Source: Verrucomicrobiota bacterium
Lineage (GTDB): Bacteria; Verrucomicrobiota; Verrucomicrobiia; Limisphaerales; JAFGQR01
DNA: 64,000 bases
Direction: 5' to 3'
Assembly (NCBI GenBank): GCA_016935555.1
Contig: JAFGQR010000106.1
Location: 1 to 64,000, forward strand
Numbering within the stretch: the first letter of the stretch is position 1; every line of letters begins with the position of its first letter. The notes beneath the pieces were generated by a model. That model searched no databases. It saw only the letters and a program-made list of their open reading frames with translations, and was not told the origin of the DNA. Positions 47,676 through 56,793 of this stretch are shown here, in pieces. The translations under genes were made by a program, and so were the position numbers.

Positions 47676-48623
47676 TCACTCGACGGACGGCCGTTTCATG
47701 AAGGAGATCAGGTGCTCGTCGAGTTCCTTGGCGGCATTGTGACCGGAGGCGCGCAGCTTGGTTTGGAAGGCGGCCACCTCGATGAGCCGGGCCAAGTCCC
47801 GACCCGGGCGCACCGGGATGGTGATGTGGGGGATGCTGAGGCCGAGGATCTTGGTGTATTCCTGCTCCATGCCGAGGCGGTCGACGTCGGGCACATGGCT
47901 CCACGGTTTGAGAGTGACCACCAGGTCGAGGCGCTTCTCATGGCGGATGCTGCGGACGCCGAACATGGTGGCGACATTGATGATGCCGATGCCGCGGACT
48001 TCCATGTGGTTGCGGGTGATCTCGGAGCTGGATCCCACGATCTCCCGGCCGTCCAGCAACATGACTTTCGTGACGTCGTCCGACACCAGGCTGTAGCCGC
48101 GTTCGATCAGATTCAACACGCACTCGCTCTTCCCGATGCCGCTCTCCCCCCGGATCATCACCCCAATCCCCAAAATGTCCACCATGCTGCCCATCTCCGT
48201 GCCCCGCGGCGCAAACATCGCCTCCAACGCAAGCGTCGCCAAATTGATGAACTTCATCGTGATCAGCGGACACGTGAACAGCGGCACCCCCGCCTTTTCC
48301 GCCAGCCCCACGAATTCCTGCGCCGGAGCCAGGGCCCGGCAGAACACCACGCACGGAATCCGGTAGCTCAGCAGGTCCATATACCGCCCATGCCGCCCCT
48401 TGGCGTCGAGCGATTCGAGAAACGACGACTCGGCGTTGCCGATCACCTGCATGCGGCGGCTGGCAAAATACTTCGTGAACCCCGCCAGCGCCAGCCCGGG
48501 CCGGTTCACCGTCGGCTCGCGAATGATGCGGCTCAGACCCTGCTCGCCCGCCACCAACTGCAACTGCAGGCTCTTGCCTTTCTCCCTGGCAAACCGCTCC
48601 ACCGTTACAATGTCCCGTGGCAT
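47676..48623 (-). CDS. hprK: HPr kinase/phosphorylase
   Basis: 315 aa, the normal length. The N-terminal domain precedes the P-loop GESGIGKS (159-166), with SLVSDDVTKVMLLDGREIVG and the HprK signature MEVRGIGIINVATMFG after it. It phosphorylates and dephosphorylates HPr on serine, linking carbon and energy status to regulation. The ATG at 48623 is preceded by GGTGAG, one of the better ribosome-binding sites here. HPr is the next gene. Confidence 0.96.
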   Translation of the reverse strand: MPRDIVTVERFAREKGKSLQLQLVAGEQGLSRIIREPTVNRPGLALAGFTKYFASRRMQVIGNAESSFLESLDAKGRHGRYMDLLSYRIPCVVFCRALAPAQEFVGLAEKAGVPLFTCPLITMKFINLATLALEAMFAPRGTEMGSMVDILGIGVMIRGESGIGKSECVLNLIERGYSLVSDDVTKVMLLDGREIVGSSSEITRNHMEVRGIGIINVATMFGVRSIRHEKRLDLVVTLKPWSHVPDVDRLGMEQEYTKILGLSIPHITIPVRPGRDLARLIEVAAFQTKLRASGHNAAKELDEHLISFMKRPSVE

Positions 48624-49106
48624 AATCTCACCGCCGCATCCTAAACCCCCATGCATCCCGAAAACCAGCCGCAATTTTCCGCCAGGCGCGGCCCCGCCCC
48701 GTTCGAACCCCCGCGGAGTGTCGCAGCGCACCCCATCAGGCCGGTGCCCCCCCACTTTTGCGCGACGGACGCCACGTGATTTGTCTGCCGCGCGGCTGGA
48801 AGATCGCGTGTCCGCAGCACCCGATGCGCTCCTGTCTTGCCTGCGAGAGTGGCCGGCGCTTAGGCTGGGCCCGGCCCGGACGGCTTGTGGCAGCCGCCCG
48901 GGATCGCATTGTCTCGCATGCAAAAGACGCAGCCTGCCCATGAACCGTGAGCACTTTCCAGCCCCGTTGTGCCGGCAAGGCGTCAAACGGTCTCGCATCG
49001 CCCGGGACCCCGCGCCGCTCCGTCCTCGGCGCGCGGGCTTCAGCCCGCTTCAGGTTACGAACGTTCAAGGCCCCGATCGATGCGCAAACGCGAATGGGAA
49101 CTTTGC
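48624..49106. other. 483-nt divergent spacer without a recognised gene
   Basis: Between hprK (minus) and the TolB-like gene (plus). Frames through it are rich in Arg, Pro and Cys and show no family motif. It contains a perfect hairpin, GCGGGCT (49033-49039) with AGCCCGC (49042-49048), and a GC palindrome-rich stretch near 48865-48885. It should hold promoters for both flanking genes, but none could be assigned convincingly. Confidence 0.6.
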
Positions 49107-50510
49107 ATGAACCGCGCCGTGCGTTCGCTCTGGGAGCTGACGGTTCTGTCCGGGACCGCGGCGGTGTGTCTGGAAATCGGGGCGGCTTCCTCTTCAACCC
49201 TTGTGAATGCCGTTGAACAACAAGTCACGCGCGGACCGGGCGGGCGCCTGCTCACCAACGCCGGCGTCTGGTCGCCCGACAGCGAATGGATCGCCTACGA
49301 CACCCGGCCCGATCCCGCCGGGGCGGTGTTCGACGGGGAGACGATCGACATGGTGAACGTGCGCTCGGGCGAGGTGCGGCGTCTGTACACCGCCCGGCAC
49401 GGCGCCCATTGCGGGGTGGTGACGTTTCATCCGCGGGCCTGGAGGGTGGTGTTCATCCTGGGCCCCGAACATCCCACGCCCGACTGGTCGTATGGTCCGG
49501 CGCGCCGGCAGGGCGTCGTGGTCGACGTCCGCCGGCCCGGCGCGGCGCGGCCGCTGGACGCGCGGGATTTGACGCCGCCATTCACGCCCGGCGCGTTGCG
49601 GGGCGGTTCGCATGTGCACGTGTGGGACGGGGCGGGCGAGTGGGTCAGCTTCACCTACGAGGACGCGGTGCTGGAACGGTTCACCGCGGCGGCCCCCGAC
49701 CACGACGTGAACCTCCGCAACGTGGGGGTGAGCGTGCCCGCCGGACCGGTCCGGGTGAGCCGGGGCCACCCGCGGAACCACGACGGCGACTATTTCACGG
49801 TGGTGGTGACCCGCACGACGGCCAAGCCCAAGCCCGGTTCGGACGAGATCCGGAAGGCATTCGAGGAGGGCTGGATCGGCACGGCCGGTTACACACGCTC
49901 CGACGACACGCGCCAGCGGCGGGCGCTGGCGTTTCAAGGGCACGTGGTGACGGCTCGGGGGGAAACCCTTGCGGAGGTGTTCGTGGTGGATGTGCCCGAG
50001 GACGTCACCCTGCCCGGCGACGCCCCCCTGGCCGGCACCGCCACCCGCATGCCCCACCCGCCCCGCGGCACCGTCCAGCGGCGCCTGACCCGCACCGCCG
50101 ACCGCGCCCACCCGGGCCTCCAGGGGCCGCGTCATTGGCTGCGCTCTTCGCCGGACGGGTCCAGGATTGCTTTTCTGATGAAGGACGACGACGGCGTGGT
50201 GCAGTTGTGGTCCGTGTCCCCCCGGGGCGGGCCACCGGCGCAGATCACCCGCAATCCCACCGGCATCGCGTCGGCCTTCACCTGGAGTCCGGACGGGCGC
50301 TGGATCGCGCACGTGATGAACCGCAGGGTATGCGTCACCGAAGTCGCCACCGGCCAGACCCGGCCCTTGACCCCGCGGACGGACGAGCCCGGCGCGCCGC
50401 GGCCCGAGGCGTGCGTGTTTTCCCCGGACGGACGGAAGATCGCCTACATGCGGCGCGTGCCGTCGCCCGTCGCCCCGTGCAACCAGGTGTTTGTCGCCAC
50501 GTTTCGGTGA
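49107..50510 (+). CDS. TolB-like propeller protein (DUF3748/YidR-like)
   Basis: About 467 aa from the ATG at 49107, with a hydrophobic N-terminus (LTVLSGTAAVCLEIGAASSS) that may be a signal peptide. WD40-like PD40 blades recur: GVWSPDSEWIAYDTRPDP, SSPDGSRIAFLMKDDDG, TWSPDGRWIAHVMNRRV and VFSPDGRKIAYMRRV. The blocks HCGVVTFHPRAWRVVFILGP and GALRGGSHVHVWDGAGEWVS resemble DUF3748 proteins such as E. coli YidR. The molecular function of that family is not established. It has no operon partner. Confidence 0.8.
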   Translation: MNRAVRSLWELTVLSGTAAVCLEIGAASSSTLVNAVEQQVTRGPGGRLLTNAGVWSPDSEWIAYDTRPDPAGAVFDGETIDMVNVRSGEVRRLYTARHGAHCGVVTFHPRAWRVVFILGPEHPTPDWSYGPARRQGVVVDVRRPGAARPLDARDLTPPFTPGALRGGSHVHVWDGAGEWVSFTYEDAVLERFTAAAPDHDVNLRNVGVSVPAGPVRVSRGHPRNHDGDYFTVVVTRTTAKPKPGSDEIRKAFEEGWIGTAGYTRSDDTRQRRALAFQGHVVTARGETLAEVFVVDVPEDVTLPGDAPLAGTATRMPHPPRGTVQRRLTRTADRAHPGLQGPRHWLRSSPDGSRIAFLMKDDDGVVQLWSVSPRGGPPAQITRNPTGIASAFTWSPDGRWIAHVMNRRVCVTEVATGQTRPLTPRTDEPGAPRPEACVFSPDGRKIAYMRRVPSPVAPCNQVFVATFR

Positions 50511-50535
50511 GGCCGCCGCCGGCCTTGCGGGACGG

Positions 50536-50565
50536 TTGCAGTTTCGGGCGTGGCATGATTAGATG
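50536..50565 (+). promoter_or_regulatory. Weak candidate promoter for the LTxxQ protein gene
   Basis: TTGCAG (50536-50541), an 18-bp spacer and TAGATG (50560-50565, three of six matches to TATAAT), about 77 bases before the ATG at 50642. It is a pattern match only. Confidence 0.25.
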
Positions 50566-50641
50566 CGGGCACACACAGCGCCTGGACAGCAGGCCCAAAC
50601 CTTGAACCCACGCCGGGACCCATCCCGGCGACGACACAATC

Positions 50642-51319
50642 ATGAACACGCACACCAGCCTCCACCCGCGACGCCCGCGCCTTTCCATCCTGCTGGCCGT
50701 TCTCCCCGGCGTCATCGCCCCCCTCCTCAACCCCTCCGGCGCCCGCGCCCAGACCTCCGCCAACGACATCCTCGGGACGCGCTTTTCGGAACCGGAGCTG
50801 ATCCAGCGCTTTGAGAAGGTGCTCAAGCTGACCGCGGACCAGCAGCGCTACCTGAGGTCCGAGTTGAACCGGGCGGCGGGGCAGCTGGCCGAGTTGCAGG
50901 GGCAAATCACGCACCAGGCCCAACGCCTCGCCCCCATGGTCCGCCAAACCGTGGTCGACGAGGACCAGGTCCTGGCACAATCGGAAAGGATCTTCCAGCT
51001 CGAACGCGCCAAGAAACTGGCCCAGCTGCGCGTCCTCATCCGCGTCAATAACATCCTCACCCCCTCCCAACAGGCCGCGATGAAAGAGGTCCAGCAAAAA
51101 GTCCTCGCCCTGCAAGACAAATGGGCCGCCGTCCAGCAGCTGCTGCTCCAACAGCAAAAGTCCGGCGCCGACCTCTCCGCCTACGAACCGCTGAAAAAGG
51201 AATACGACGCCGCCATCGCCGAAGGCGCCATCGAGCGCGCCGAATCCGTGCTGGACCGCGCCCGGCAGAAGCTGGAGACGCCGGCCCCCGAGCCGTCGCC
51301 GGCCGGCGCCCGCCCATGA
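50642..51319 (+). CDS. Periplasmic LTxxQ-type helical protein
   Basis: 225 aa with a signal peptide (LSILLAVLPGVIAPLLNPSGARA). The mature part is nearly all helix and rich in Gln, Lys and Glu. It has two LTxxQ-like motifs, LTADQQ (about 63-68) and LTPSQQ (about 140-145), as in the Spy/CpxP family of periplasmic chaperone-like and metal-sensing proteins. Family membership rests on these motifs and helicity. The closing tail is Ala/Pro-rich. Confidence 0.7.
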   Translation: MNTHTSLHPRRPRLSILLAVLPGVIAPLLNPSGARAQTSANDILGTRFSEPELIQRFEKVLKLTADQQRYLRSELNRAAGQLAELQGQITHQAQRLAPMVRQTVVDEDQVLAQSERIFQLERAKKLAQLRVLIRVNNILTPSQQAAMKEVQQKVLALQDKWAAVQQLLLQQQKSGADLSAYEPLKKEYDAAIAEGAIERAESVLDRARQKLETPAPEPSPAGARP

Positions 51320-51451
51320 GGCCGGCGACGCGCACCGGCTCATCGCCCGCGGCGCGCCCCGTCGCCGCCTCGTCCGGATCGCGCCCGGGGCGGAGGCGCA
51401 CTTCGGGGTTTACACGCGCGCGCCCGCAGCGCACGCTTTCGCGGACGAGCC

Positions 51452-52681
51452 ATGACATCACGAGAACGAGTTCTGACGGCGCTGGACCATCGCGAACCTG
51501 ACCGGATTCCCATCGACTTGTCCGGGCACCGCTCGTCGGGCATTGCCGCCATCGCCTACGCCCGGCTGCGCGATCACCTGGGACTCCCGAAGCGACCGAT
51601 CCGCGTCTACGATCCGGTGCAGCAACTGGCGATCGTGGACGAGGACGTGCTGGAGCTGTTCCGGGTCGATACGATCGAACTGGGACGCGCGTTTGCGCTT
51701 GAGGACCACCATTGGAGCGAATGGGTGTTGCCCGACGGCACCCCGTGCCTCATGCCCGCGTGGGTGTCGCCCCGCAAGGAGCACGGCGACTGGGTGCTGC
51801 GCTCGCCCACCGGACGCGTCATCGCCCGAATGCCCGAGGGGGTGTTGTATTTCGAGCAAACGTATTACCCGTTCGCCGACCAGGACGACCTGGACCGCAT
51901 CGAAGCGCTGTTCCCCGAAACCATGTGGACCGGCGTGGCCTCGCCCCCGGGCCCCCTGGCGGCCGGTGCGAACGGCGCGCGCGTGCTGGCTGAAGGCGCC
52001 CGGCGGCTGCGGCAGCAGACCGACCGCGCCATCGTGGCCTTGTTCGGGGGCAACCTGCTGGAGATGGGACAGTTTTTTTATCGCAACGACCAGTTCCTGA
52101 TGCTGCTGGCAGGCGAGCCGCGTCGGGCGCACGCGTTTTTGGACCGGGTGGTGGCGATTCACCTGCGCAACCTGGAGGGCTTCCTGGCCGCCGTCGGGCC
52201 GCACATTGACACCATCCTGTTTGGCGACGACCTGGGGATGCAGCAGGGACCGCAGATCTCGCCGAGGATGTACCGCGAGTTCTTCCAGCCGCGCGAAGCC
52301 GCCATGTGGAAGCGCGTCAAGACGCTGGCACCCCAGGCCAAGATTCAGCTGCACTGCTGCGGCGGCGTGCGCGAATTGCTGGACGGCCTGATCGAGGCGG
52401 GACTGGACATCATCAACCCAGTGCAGATCACCTGCAAGGGAATGGACCCTGCAGGGCTGAAACGGGATTTTGGCGGCCGCCTGACCTTCTGGGGCGGCGG
52501 TTGCGACACGCGGGACATCCTGATCCACGGCACGCCAGCGCAAATCCGGGAGCACGTCCGGAACCTGATGAACATTTGGGGGCCCGGCGGCGGTTACGTC
52601 TTCCAGCAAGTCCACAACATCCTCGCCGACGCGCCCCCGGAAAACATCGTGGCGATGTACGAGGCGGTCCACGCGGCCTAG
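51452..52681 (+). CDS. Uroporphyrinogen decarboxylase superfamily protein
   Basis: 409 aa. It starts TSRERVLTALDHREPDRIPI, typical of UroD-superfamily enzymes outside haem synthesis, including corrinoid methyltransferases such as MtaA/MtbA. A barrel with FGDDLGMQQGPQISPRMYRE, QLHCCGGVRELL (His301, Cys302, Cys303) and LDIINPVQITCKGMDP follows. The His/Cys block resembles the zinc site of methyltransferase members. True UroD is shorter and lacks these features. No corrinoid protein or other methyltransferase gene is adjacent, so the substrate is unknown. Its stop overlaps the second hairpin element. Confidence 0.85.
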   Translation: MTSRERVLTALDHREPDRIPIDLSGHRSSGIAAIAYARLRDHLGLPKRPIRVYDPVQQLAIVDEDVLELFRVDTIELGRAFALEDHHWSEWVLPDGTPCLMPAWVSPRKEHGDWVLRSPTGRVIARMPEGVLYFEQTYYPFADQDDLDRIEALFPETMWTGVASPPGPLAAGANGARVLAEGARRLRQQTDRAIVALFGGNLLEMGQFFYRNDQFLMLLAGEPRRAHAFLDRVVAIHLRNLEGFLAAVGPHIDTILFGDDLGMQQGPQISPRMYREFFQPREAAMWKRVKTLAPQAKIQLHCCGGVRELLDGLIEAGLDIINPVQITCKGMDPAGLKRDFGGRLTFWGGGCDTRDILIHGTPAQIREHVRNLMNIWGPGGGYVFQQVHNILADAPPENIVAMYEAVHAA

Positions 52682-52717
52682 CCCGCATTGCTCACCGCCC
52701 TGTGAGAAATGCCGGCT
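52680..52717. repeat. Dispersed hairpin element, copy 2
   Basis: Same plan and same CGCCCT loop as the element at 6128-6165: AGCC/GGCT, GCATT/AATGC and CTCAC/GTGAG, separated by single mismatches. It begins on the last two bases of the UroD-family stop codon, between convergent genes, where it could serve as a 3'-end structure. The remaining spacer to 52853 shows no gene. Confidence 0.85.
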
Positions 52718-52853
52718 GGCAAAATCCCACCCCGCCGCGACTTCAAAACGCCGAAACCCGTCCCCCCCTTGAACACGAGGGCCTCTCGAGGCGCCTCGGG
52801 GTCTTCGAACCACCGCCCACCACGGCCGCGCGTGCCGGCCGTGGCCCGAACGG

Positions 52854-53549
52854 TCAGGCCACGCCCCGCCAGGCCTGGTTGCCGACGCCGATGCGGCGGG
52901 TGACCGGGCGCCATCGCTGGCGCCAGTCGTAGGCCTGCAGGCCGGTGAACTGTTTCTTGTAATCGAGCACGGAGGGCGCGCCGAAAATGTAGCCGAGGTA
53001 GTAATAGCGGGCGCCGCGCTCCCGGGCGTAGGCCATTTCCCAAAGCATGGTGGCAATCCCGAGACTGCGGCGCGCCTCGGCCAGGCTGAACATCCCGTAG
53101 ACGCTGTAGACACTGCACCATCCGACATCCAGGTAGCTGGCGGCAACCAGGCGGTTGTCCAGACGCGCGCTGACCTCCATCAGTTCGCAAGGATACACCT
53201 CCAGGGCGGGTCCGAGGAAATTGTCGAGCGAGTCGGGCACTTGGGTGGCGAACCGGGCTTTGTGCTCCTCGAACAGCTGGCGGCGTTCCTCGTCGATCAC
53301 AGGGGAGCGGATGGCGACGTCGAGATCCCGGTTGCGGCGGAGGATTCGGCGGTGGCTTCTGGACAGCACACAGCGCTCGAGATGGATGCGCAAGGGGCGC
53401 ACAGGGAGGACACGATGGTACCATCGGCGGTAAGAATAGCGGGCAAACTGGGGCCCGAAATGCCGCCATCCCCGGCGCCAGAGAACGTCCAGGCGCCGGG
53501 GTGAGACCGAGAACGCCACAAACGACTCGTCCACCACCGGGGGATTCAC
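52854..53549 (-). CDS. ATE-like aminoacyl-tRNA-protein transferase
   Basis: About 231 aa from a GTG at 53549 (VNPPVVDESFVAF). The arginyl/leucyl-tRNA-protein transferase C-terminal fold is visible: RIHLERCVLSRSHRRILRRN, RLVAASYLDVGWCSVYSVYG, SLGIATMLWEMAYARERGAR, YYYLGYIF and YKKQFTGLQAYDW. Such enzymes add an amino acid to protein N-termini, often as a degradation signal. The cysteine-rich N-terminal domain of classical ATE is absent. The start is unsure: the frame is open to a TTG at 53732, but that extension is Gly/Ala/Arg-rich; GTGs at 53555 and 53537 also exist. The zinc-ribbon gene lies upstream on the same strand across a 192-nt gap. Confidence 0.78.
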   Translation of the reverse strand: MNPPVVDESFVAFSVSPRRLDVLWRRGWRHFGPQFARYSYRRWYHRVLPVRPLRIHLERCVLSRSHRRILRRNRDLDVAIRSPVIDEERRQLFEEHKARFATQVPDSLDNFLGPALEVYPCELMEVSARLDNRLVAASYLDVGWCSVYSVYGMFSLAEARRSLGIATMLWEMAYARERGARYYYLGYIFGAPSVLDYKKQFTGLQAYDWRQRWRPVTRRIGVGNQAWRGVA

Positions 53550-53741
53550 CCGCACGGACGTGGCGCGGCGGGGCTCCGGAGGAGCGTTTGGGGGATTCAC
53601 CTCGCCGCGTCCTCCACGGGCACCGAGCCGGCCGGCCCATGCGCCGCCGCCTTTCCGGCACGCGCCGCCTTCAGCACCCGCCTCCACCCCCTGCCCCGGC
53701 CGCGCCCCCACTGTCCCGTCTGCCGTCCGCAAGCCTCCATG

Positions 53742-54038
53742 TCAGTCCCCGAGCAGTCTCTTCAACTGGTCCCGCGCTGCCTGGGCGCGGGCGTCGCCGC
53801 CGGGTTTGGGCGTCCACGTGCGGAGCGCGAATTCGAAATACTCGCAGAAATTGGCCAGGTGCTTCTCCTGAACCGGGTCCGCCCGGCGGTCGCGGCACTG
53901 ATGCGCGGCGCGCGGGTTGTAGCTCACGCAGTTGAGGCACACCTTCAGGTCCGCGCCGCACTGATGGCAGACATCCGTGCGGCCGGGGGAGCCGGGCAGG
54001 GGCCACTCCCATCCGCAATGGTGGCAATGACGCGTCAT
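53742..54038 (-). CDS. Small zinc-ribbon protein
   Basis: 98 aa from the ATG at 54038. Cysteine pairs are CHHCGW, CHQCGADLKVCLNC and a later HQCRDR, with conserved-looking ANFCEYFEF. The pattern is that of a small conserved zinc-binding protein family of unknown function. It lies between the pseudopilin and ATE-like genes on the same strand. An upstream in-frame extension to 54140 is basic and low in complexity and is not preferred. Confidence 0.75.
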   Translation of the reverse strand: MTRHCHHCGWEWPLPGSPGRTDVCHQCGADLKVCLNCVSYNPRAAHQCRDRRADPVQEKHLANFCEYFEFALRTWTPKPGGDARAQAARDQLKRLLGD

Positions 54039-54169
54039 GACGGGTGGGCGACTTTCAAGCGAACCCTCCGAACGAAGGTGTTGGCCCCGGAGGACCCGGC
54101 CGCGCCTGCCGCGGGGCGTTGCGGCATGCGGCGTTCTCAACCGGCACGCGCCGGTGGCGGGGGTTGAGG

Positions 54170-54973
54170 TTACCTGCCGAGATTGTAATATCGATCCGCG
54201 TGTTCAGTTTGCATGGACTCCACGAATCGGATGCTGAGGGCTTCGATGTGGAGGTCCATGAAGCTGACGTTGACTTTGCCCTGGTGCATCACGGGCGTCC
54301 CCTTTAGGGAGGTGGGCGTGGGGGCGAATCCGGGGCTGCTGAGCCGGTTGGGATCTTCGTTCATCAGCAGCACCTTCTGCAGGGGATCCACCACCGAGGT
54401 CTTCAACACTCCATAAGGCCCCACCCGACCGTCACCAAAAGGCTGGCCCGGATCCATGAACAGATTGGCGGCGTAATTCACCCGCAACGCCTCGCCTACA
54501 TCCCCGGTGCTCGGACACCGATAAACCGAATACACTTCCTTGTTGGTTTCGCTGTAGGGCATCCGCGGACGGCTCATCACAAACGAGAAAACCGATCCCG
54601 CCTCGGCATGGAACCCGAACGTCTCATCCCACTTCTTCGGGTTGCCGATGTGTTCGGCAGGCTGGCCGCCCGCGCACCAGTCGGCCTGATAATGGGGATT
54701 GTAATTGGCGCGGTCAGGCTCGCCTCCGGGCCACGGAAGAAAATCGCTGTTTTCATCCGCATACATGTGAAACGCCATGGCCAGTTGCCGCATATTGCTG
54801 CGGCACATCATCGCCCGGCTTTTCTCCTTGGCGCTGCTCAGCGCCACCAACGACAGCGCCGACATGATGGCAATCACCACCATCACCACCAGCAACTCGA
54901 TCAGGCTGAACCCGTTCCTCCGCCTTGGCACCCAAGGTGAACCACGATTCATATTCGTGGCCGGCATCTGCAT
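54170..54973 (-). CDS. Type II secretion-like pseudopilin (H-X9-DG type)
   Basis: 267 aa. The prepilin-peptidase site RRRNG/FSLIELLVVMVVIA is intact, with the long hydrophobic helix after it. The body holds NMRQLAMAFHMYADENSDFL, usual in the large verrucomicrobial/planctomycetal family. The C-terminal H-X9-DG motif appears as H-X9-DL (HQGKVNVSFMDLH). Such proteins are minor pilin-like envelope components; many occur per genome and most have no known role. ATGs at 54967 and 54952 are alternative starts. No secretion genes are adjacent. Confidence 0.88.
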   Translation of the reverse strand: MQMPATNMNRGSPWVPRRRNGFSLIELLVVMVVIAIMSALSLVALSSAKEKSRAMMCRSNMRQLAMAFHMYADENSDFLPWPGGEPDRANYNPHYQADWCAGGQPAEHIGNPKKWDETFGFHAEAGSVFSFVMSRPRMPYSETNKEVYSVYRCPSTGDVGEALRVNYAANLFMDPGQPFGDGRVGPYGVLKTSVVDPLQKVLLMNEDPNRLSSPGFAPTPTSLKGTPVMHQGKVNVSFMDLHIEALSIRFVESMQTEHADRYYNLGR

Positions 54974-55279
54974 GGTTCGCTGCGTTCGGTCCGTTTACAC
55001 GCCGTCTTCAAGAAACTAGACTACGTTCGCGATGAAGATGCAAGGAAAAAATGTGAAGTTTTTGCGCACAACTTGTTCACGCACGCCAACACAAACCCAA
55101 GCACTTTCACCCTAAGAATTTGCACGTCAACCTATTCCCGCAAAACCGCGCCCTGTTCACGCTTATTCACATCTTCCCCACACCCCACCCCGCCACCCAC
55201 CTTTCCACCATGAAACCGCCATCCCCAAGCCCCAATGCACGCGGCCCCCGCACAATCCGATGCGCAATTCTTGCGCGGC
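54974..55279. other. 306-nt spacer, pyrimidine-rich, no gene recognised
   Basis: Between the pseudopilin gene and dapL, both on the minus strand. It is richer in A and T than its surroundings near 55010-55090 and C-rich toward dapL. It contains TTATTCACA at 55163-55171, which matches the DnaA-box consensus once, with two weaker TGTTCACG sites. There is no dnaA/dnaN context. No convincing promoter or coding frame was found. Confidence 0.5.
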
Positions 55280-56527
55280 TCAAAACTCAAACTGCACATC
55301 GCCCAACCGCGCCCCCAACTCCCCCAAGACCCGCCGCTCCTCCTCCAGCCCCTGCGCCGCAAAGGTCACACTGAACCGCAGGTAACCCCCCACGTCGTCC
55401 CAGGGCACGGTCGACACCAGCTTCTCGCTAATCAGCCATTGCGAGGCGTCCTCGGCGGTCCCGAACTCGATGCGCTGCCCCTTGCGCGTGACGGCGGCTT
55501 TCGGGGCCCGGACATACAGGAAGAACGAGCCCTTGGGCGCCTGGGCGGCGAAACCGACCTCCTGCAGCGTGCGCACCAGCATGGTCATGCGCCGCGCATA
55601 CTTCTCCGTGATCTGCCCGGTGATTTCCGGGTGATCAAAACTGTAGGCGGCCGCGTGCTGGATCGCCAGGAACTGGCCTGAGTCCGTGTTGTCCTTGAGG
55701 TCCGCATAGGCTTTCACGAGCCGCCCGTTGCCGGCGACGAATCCGCAGCGCCAGCCCGTCATGTTGAAACTCTTGCTGCACGAATGCAGTTCCACCCCCA
55801 CCCCCTTCGCCCCGGGCGCCGCCAGAAAACTCAGCGGCTTGCCCTCGAACACCAGCGCCGCATACGCCGCATCGTGCACCACCACCAGCCGGTGGCGGCG
55901 CGCAAACTCGACCACCGCGGCGAAGAAGTCCGCGGTGGCGCTGGCCCCGGTGGGATTATTCGGGTAATTGAGCACCAGAGCCTTCGCCCTGCGCAGGACG
56001 TCCCCGGGAATTCCCGACAGGTCGGGCAGAAAGCCGTTGGCCTCCGTGAGCGGCAAGGCGTGCACCCGGCCGCCCAGGTATTCCGCATGCGTCCCGAACA
56101 CCGGGTAGCCGGGCGTCGTCATCAGCACCACATCCCCCGGGTTGACCAGCGCCGCCGGCAGGATCGACAGCGCCGCCTTGCTGCCGATGGAATGCACCAC
56201 CTCCGTCTCCGGATCGACCCCGGCCACCCCGCACACCCGCTCCAGATACCGCGCCGCCGCTCGCTTCAACACCGCATCGCCGTTGTCGGCGTAGCCGCGG
56301 TTCTCGGGTTTGCGCGCCTCCCGACACAACTGCTCCACCACTTCCGGAAACGCCATCTCGTCCGGCTCGCCCACCCCCATGTCGATGATCTCGGCGCCCG
56401 GATGGGCCGCCAGCGCCGCACGCCGGGCGCGCTTGATTTTTTCGAACTTGTAGATGGCGGTTGTTTTGCCGTAATGGCGCCCGCCGATGCGCTCGGCAAA
56501 CAGGTCTTGGATGTAGGAGTCGGACAT
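55280..56527 (-). CDS. dapL: LL-diaminopimelate aminotransferase
   Basis: 415 aa from the ATG at 56527, near the usual 410 of DapL. It converts tetrahydrodipicolinate directly to LL-diaminopimelate with glutamate, for lysine and peptidoglycan synthesis. It carries IIDMGVGEPDEMAFPEVVEQ, ENRGYADNGD, VLNYPNNPTGASA, and SCSKSFNMTGWRCGF, where Lys252 should bind PLP. Other class I aminotransferases share the fold, but the N-terminal RIGGRHYGKTTAIYKFEKIK block favours DapL. The frame extends to 56632 without family support. Confidence 0.9.
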   Translation of the reverse strand: MSDSYIQDLFAERIGGRHYGKTTAIYKFEKIKRARRAALAAHPGAEIIDMGVGEPDEMAFPEVVEQLCREARKPENRGYADNGDAVLKRAAARYLERVCGVAGVDPETEVVHSIGSKAALSILPAALVNPGDVVLMTTPGYPVFGTHAEYLGGRVHALPLTEANGFLPDLSGIPGDVLRRAKALVLNYPNNPTGASATADFFAAVVEFARRHRLVVVHDAAYAALVFEGKPLSFLAAPGAKGVGVELHSCSKSFNMTGWRCGFVAGNGRLVKAYADLKDNTDSGQFLAIQHAAAYSFDHPEITGQITEKYARRMTMLVRTLQEVGFAAQAPKGSFFLYVRAPKAAVTRKGQRIEFGTAEDASQWLISEKLVSTVPWDDVGGYLRFSVTFAAQGLEEERRVLGELGARLGDVQFEF

Positions 56528-56793
56528 GTGCGTCGTGCCGGGCCGAACATCACGCGCCCCGCCCGGTCCCCGAAACTCTAGGGGGCGTTCGCCGCCTGAA
56601 GCAAGCCGAGATGACGACGACGTTTGCGTCATCTGTGGCCCACATCACGTTGCGCCTTTTCGCGGTGACTACCCTTGGGCTGCGGCCGGGCTGCGCCCGA
56701 AGTTTCACGCCCGTCGCGCGAGAATCCGGAACCCCCACTCGGCCGCCCCGCCCGGTGCTTGCCGCGAGGCGGGCGTTCTGATGCAATAGCCCC

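Noticed and set aside
55163..55171. Perfect DnaA-box match TTATTCACA
   Set aside because: Only one perfect site, no dnaA, dnaN or AT-rich unwinding region nearby; a single 9-mer can occur by chance.
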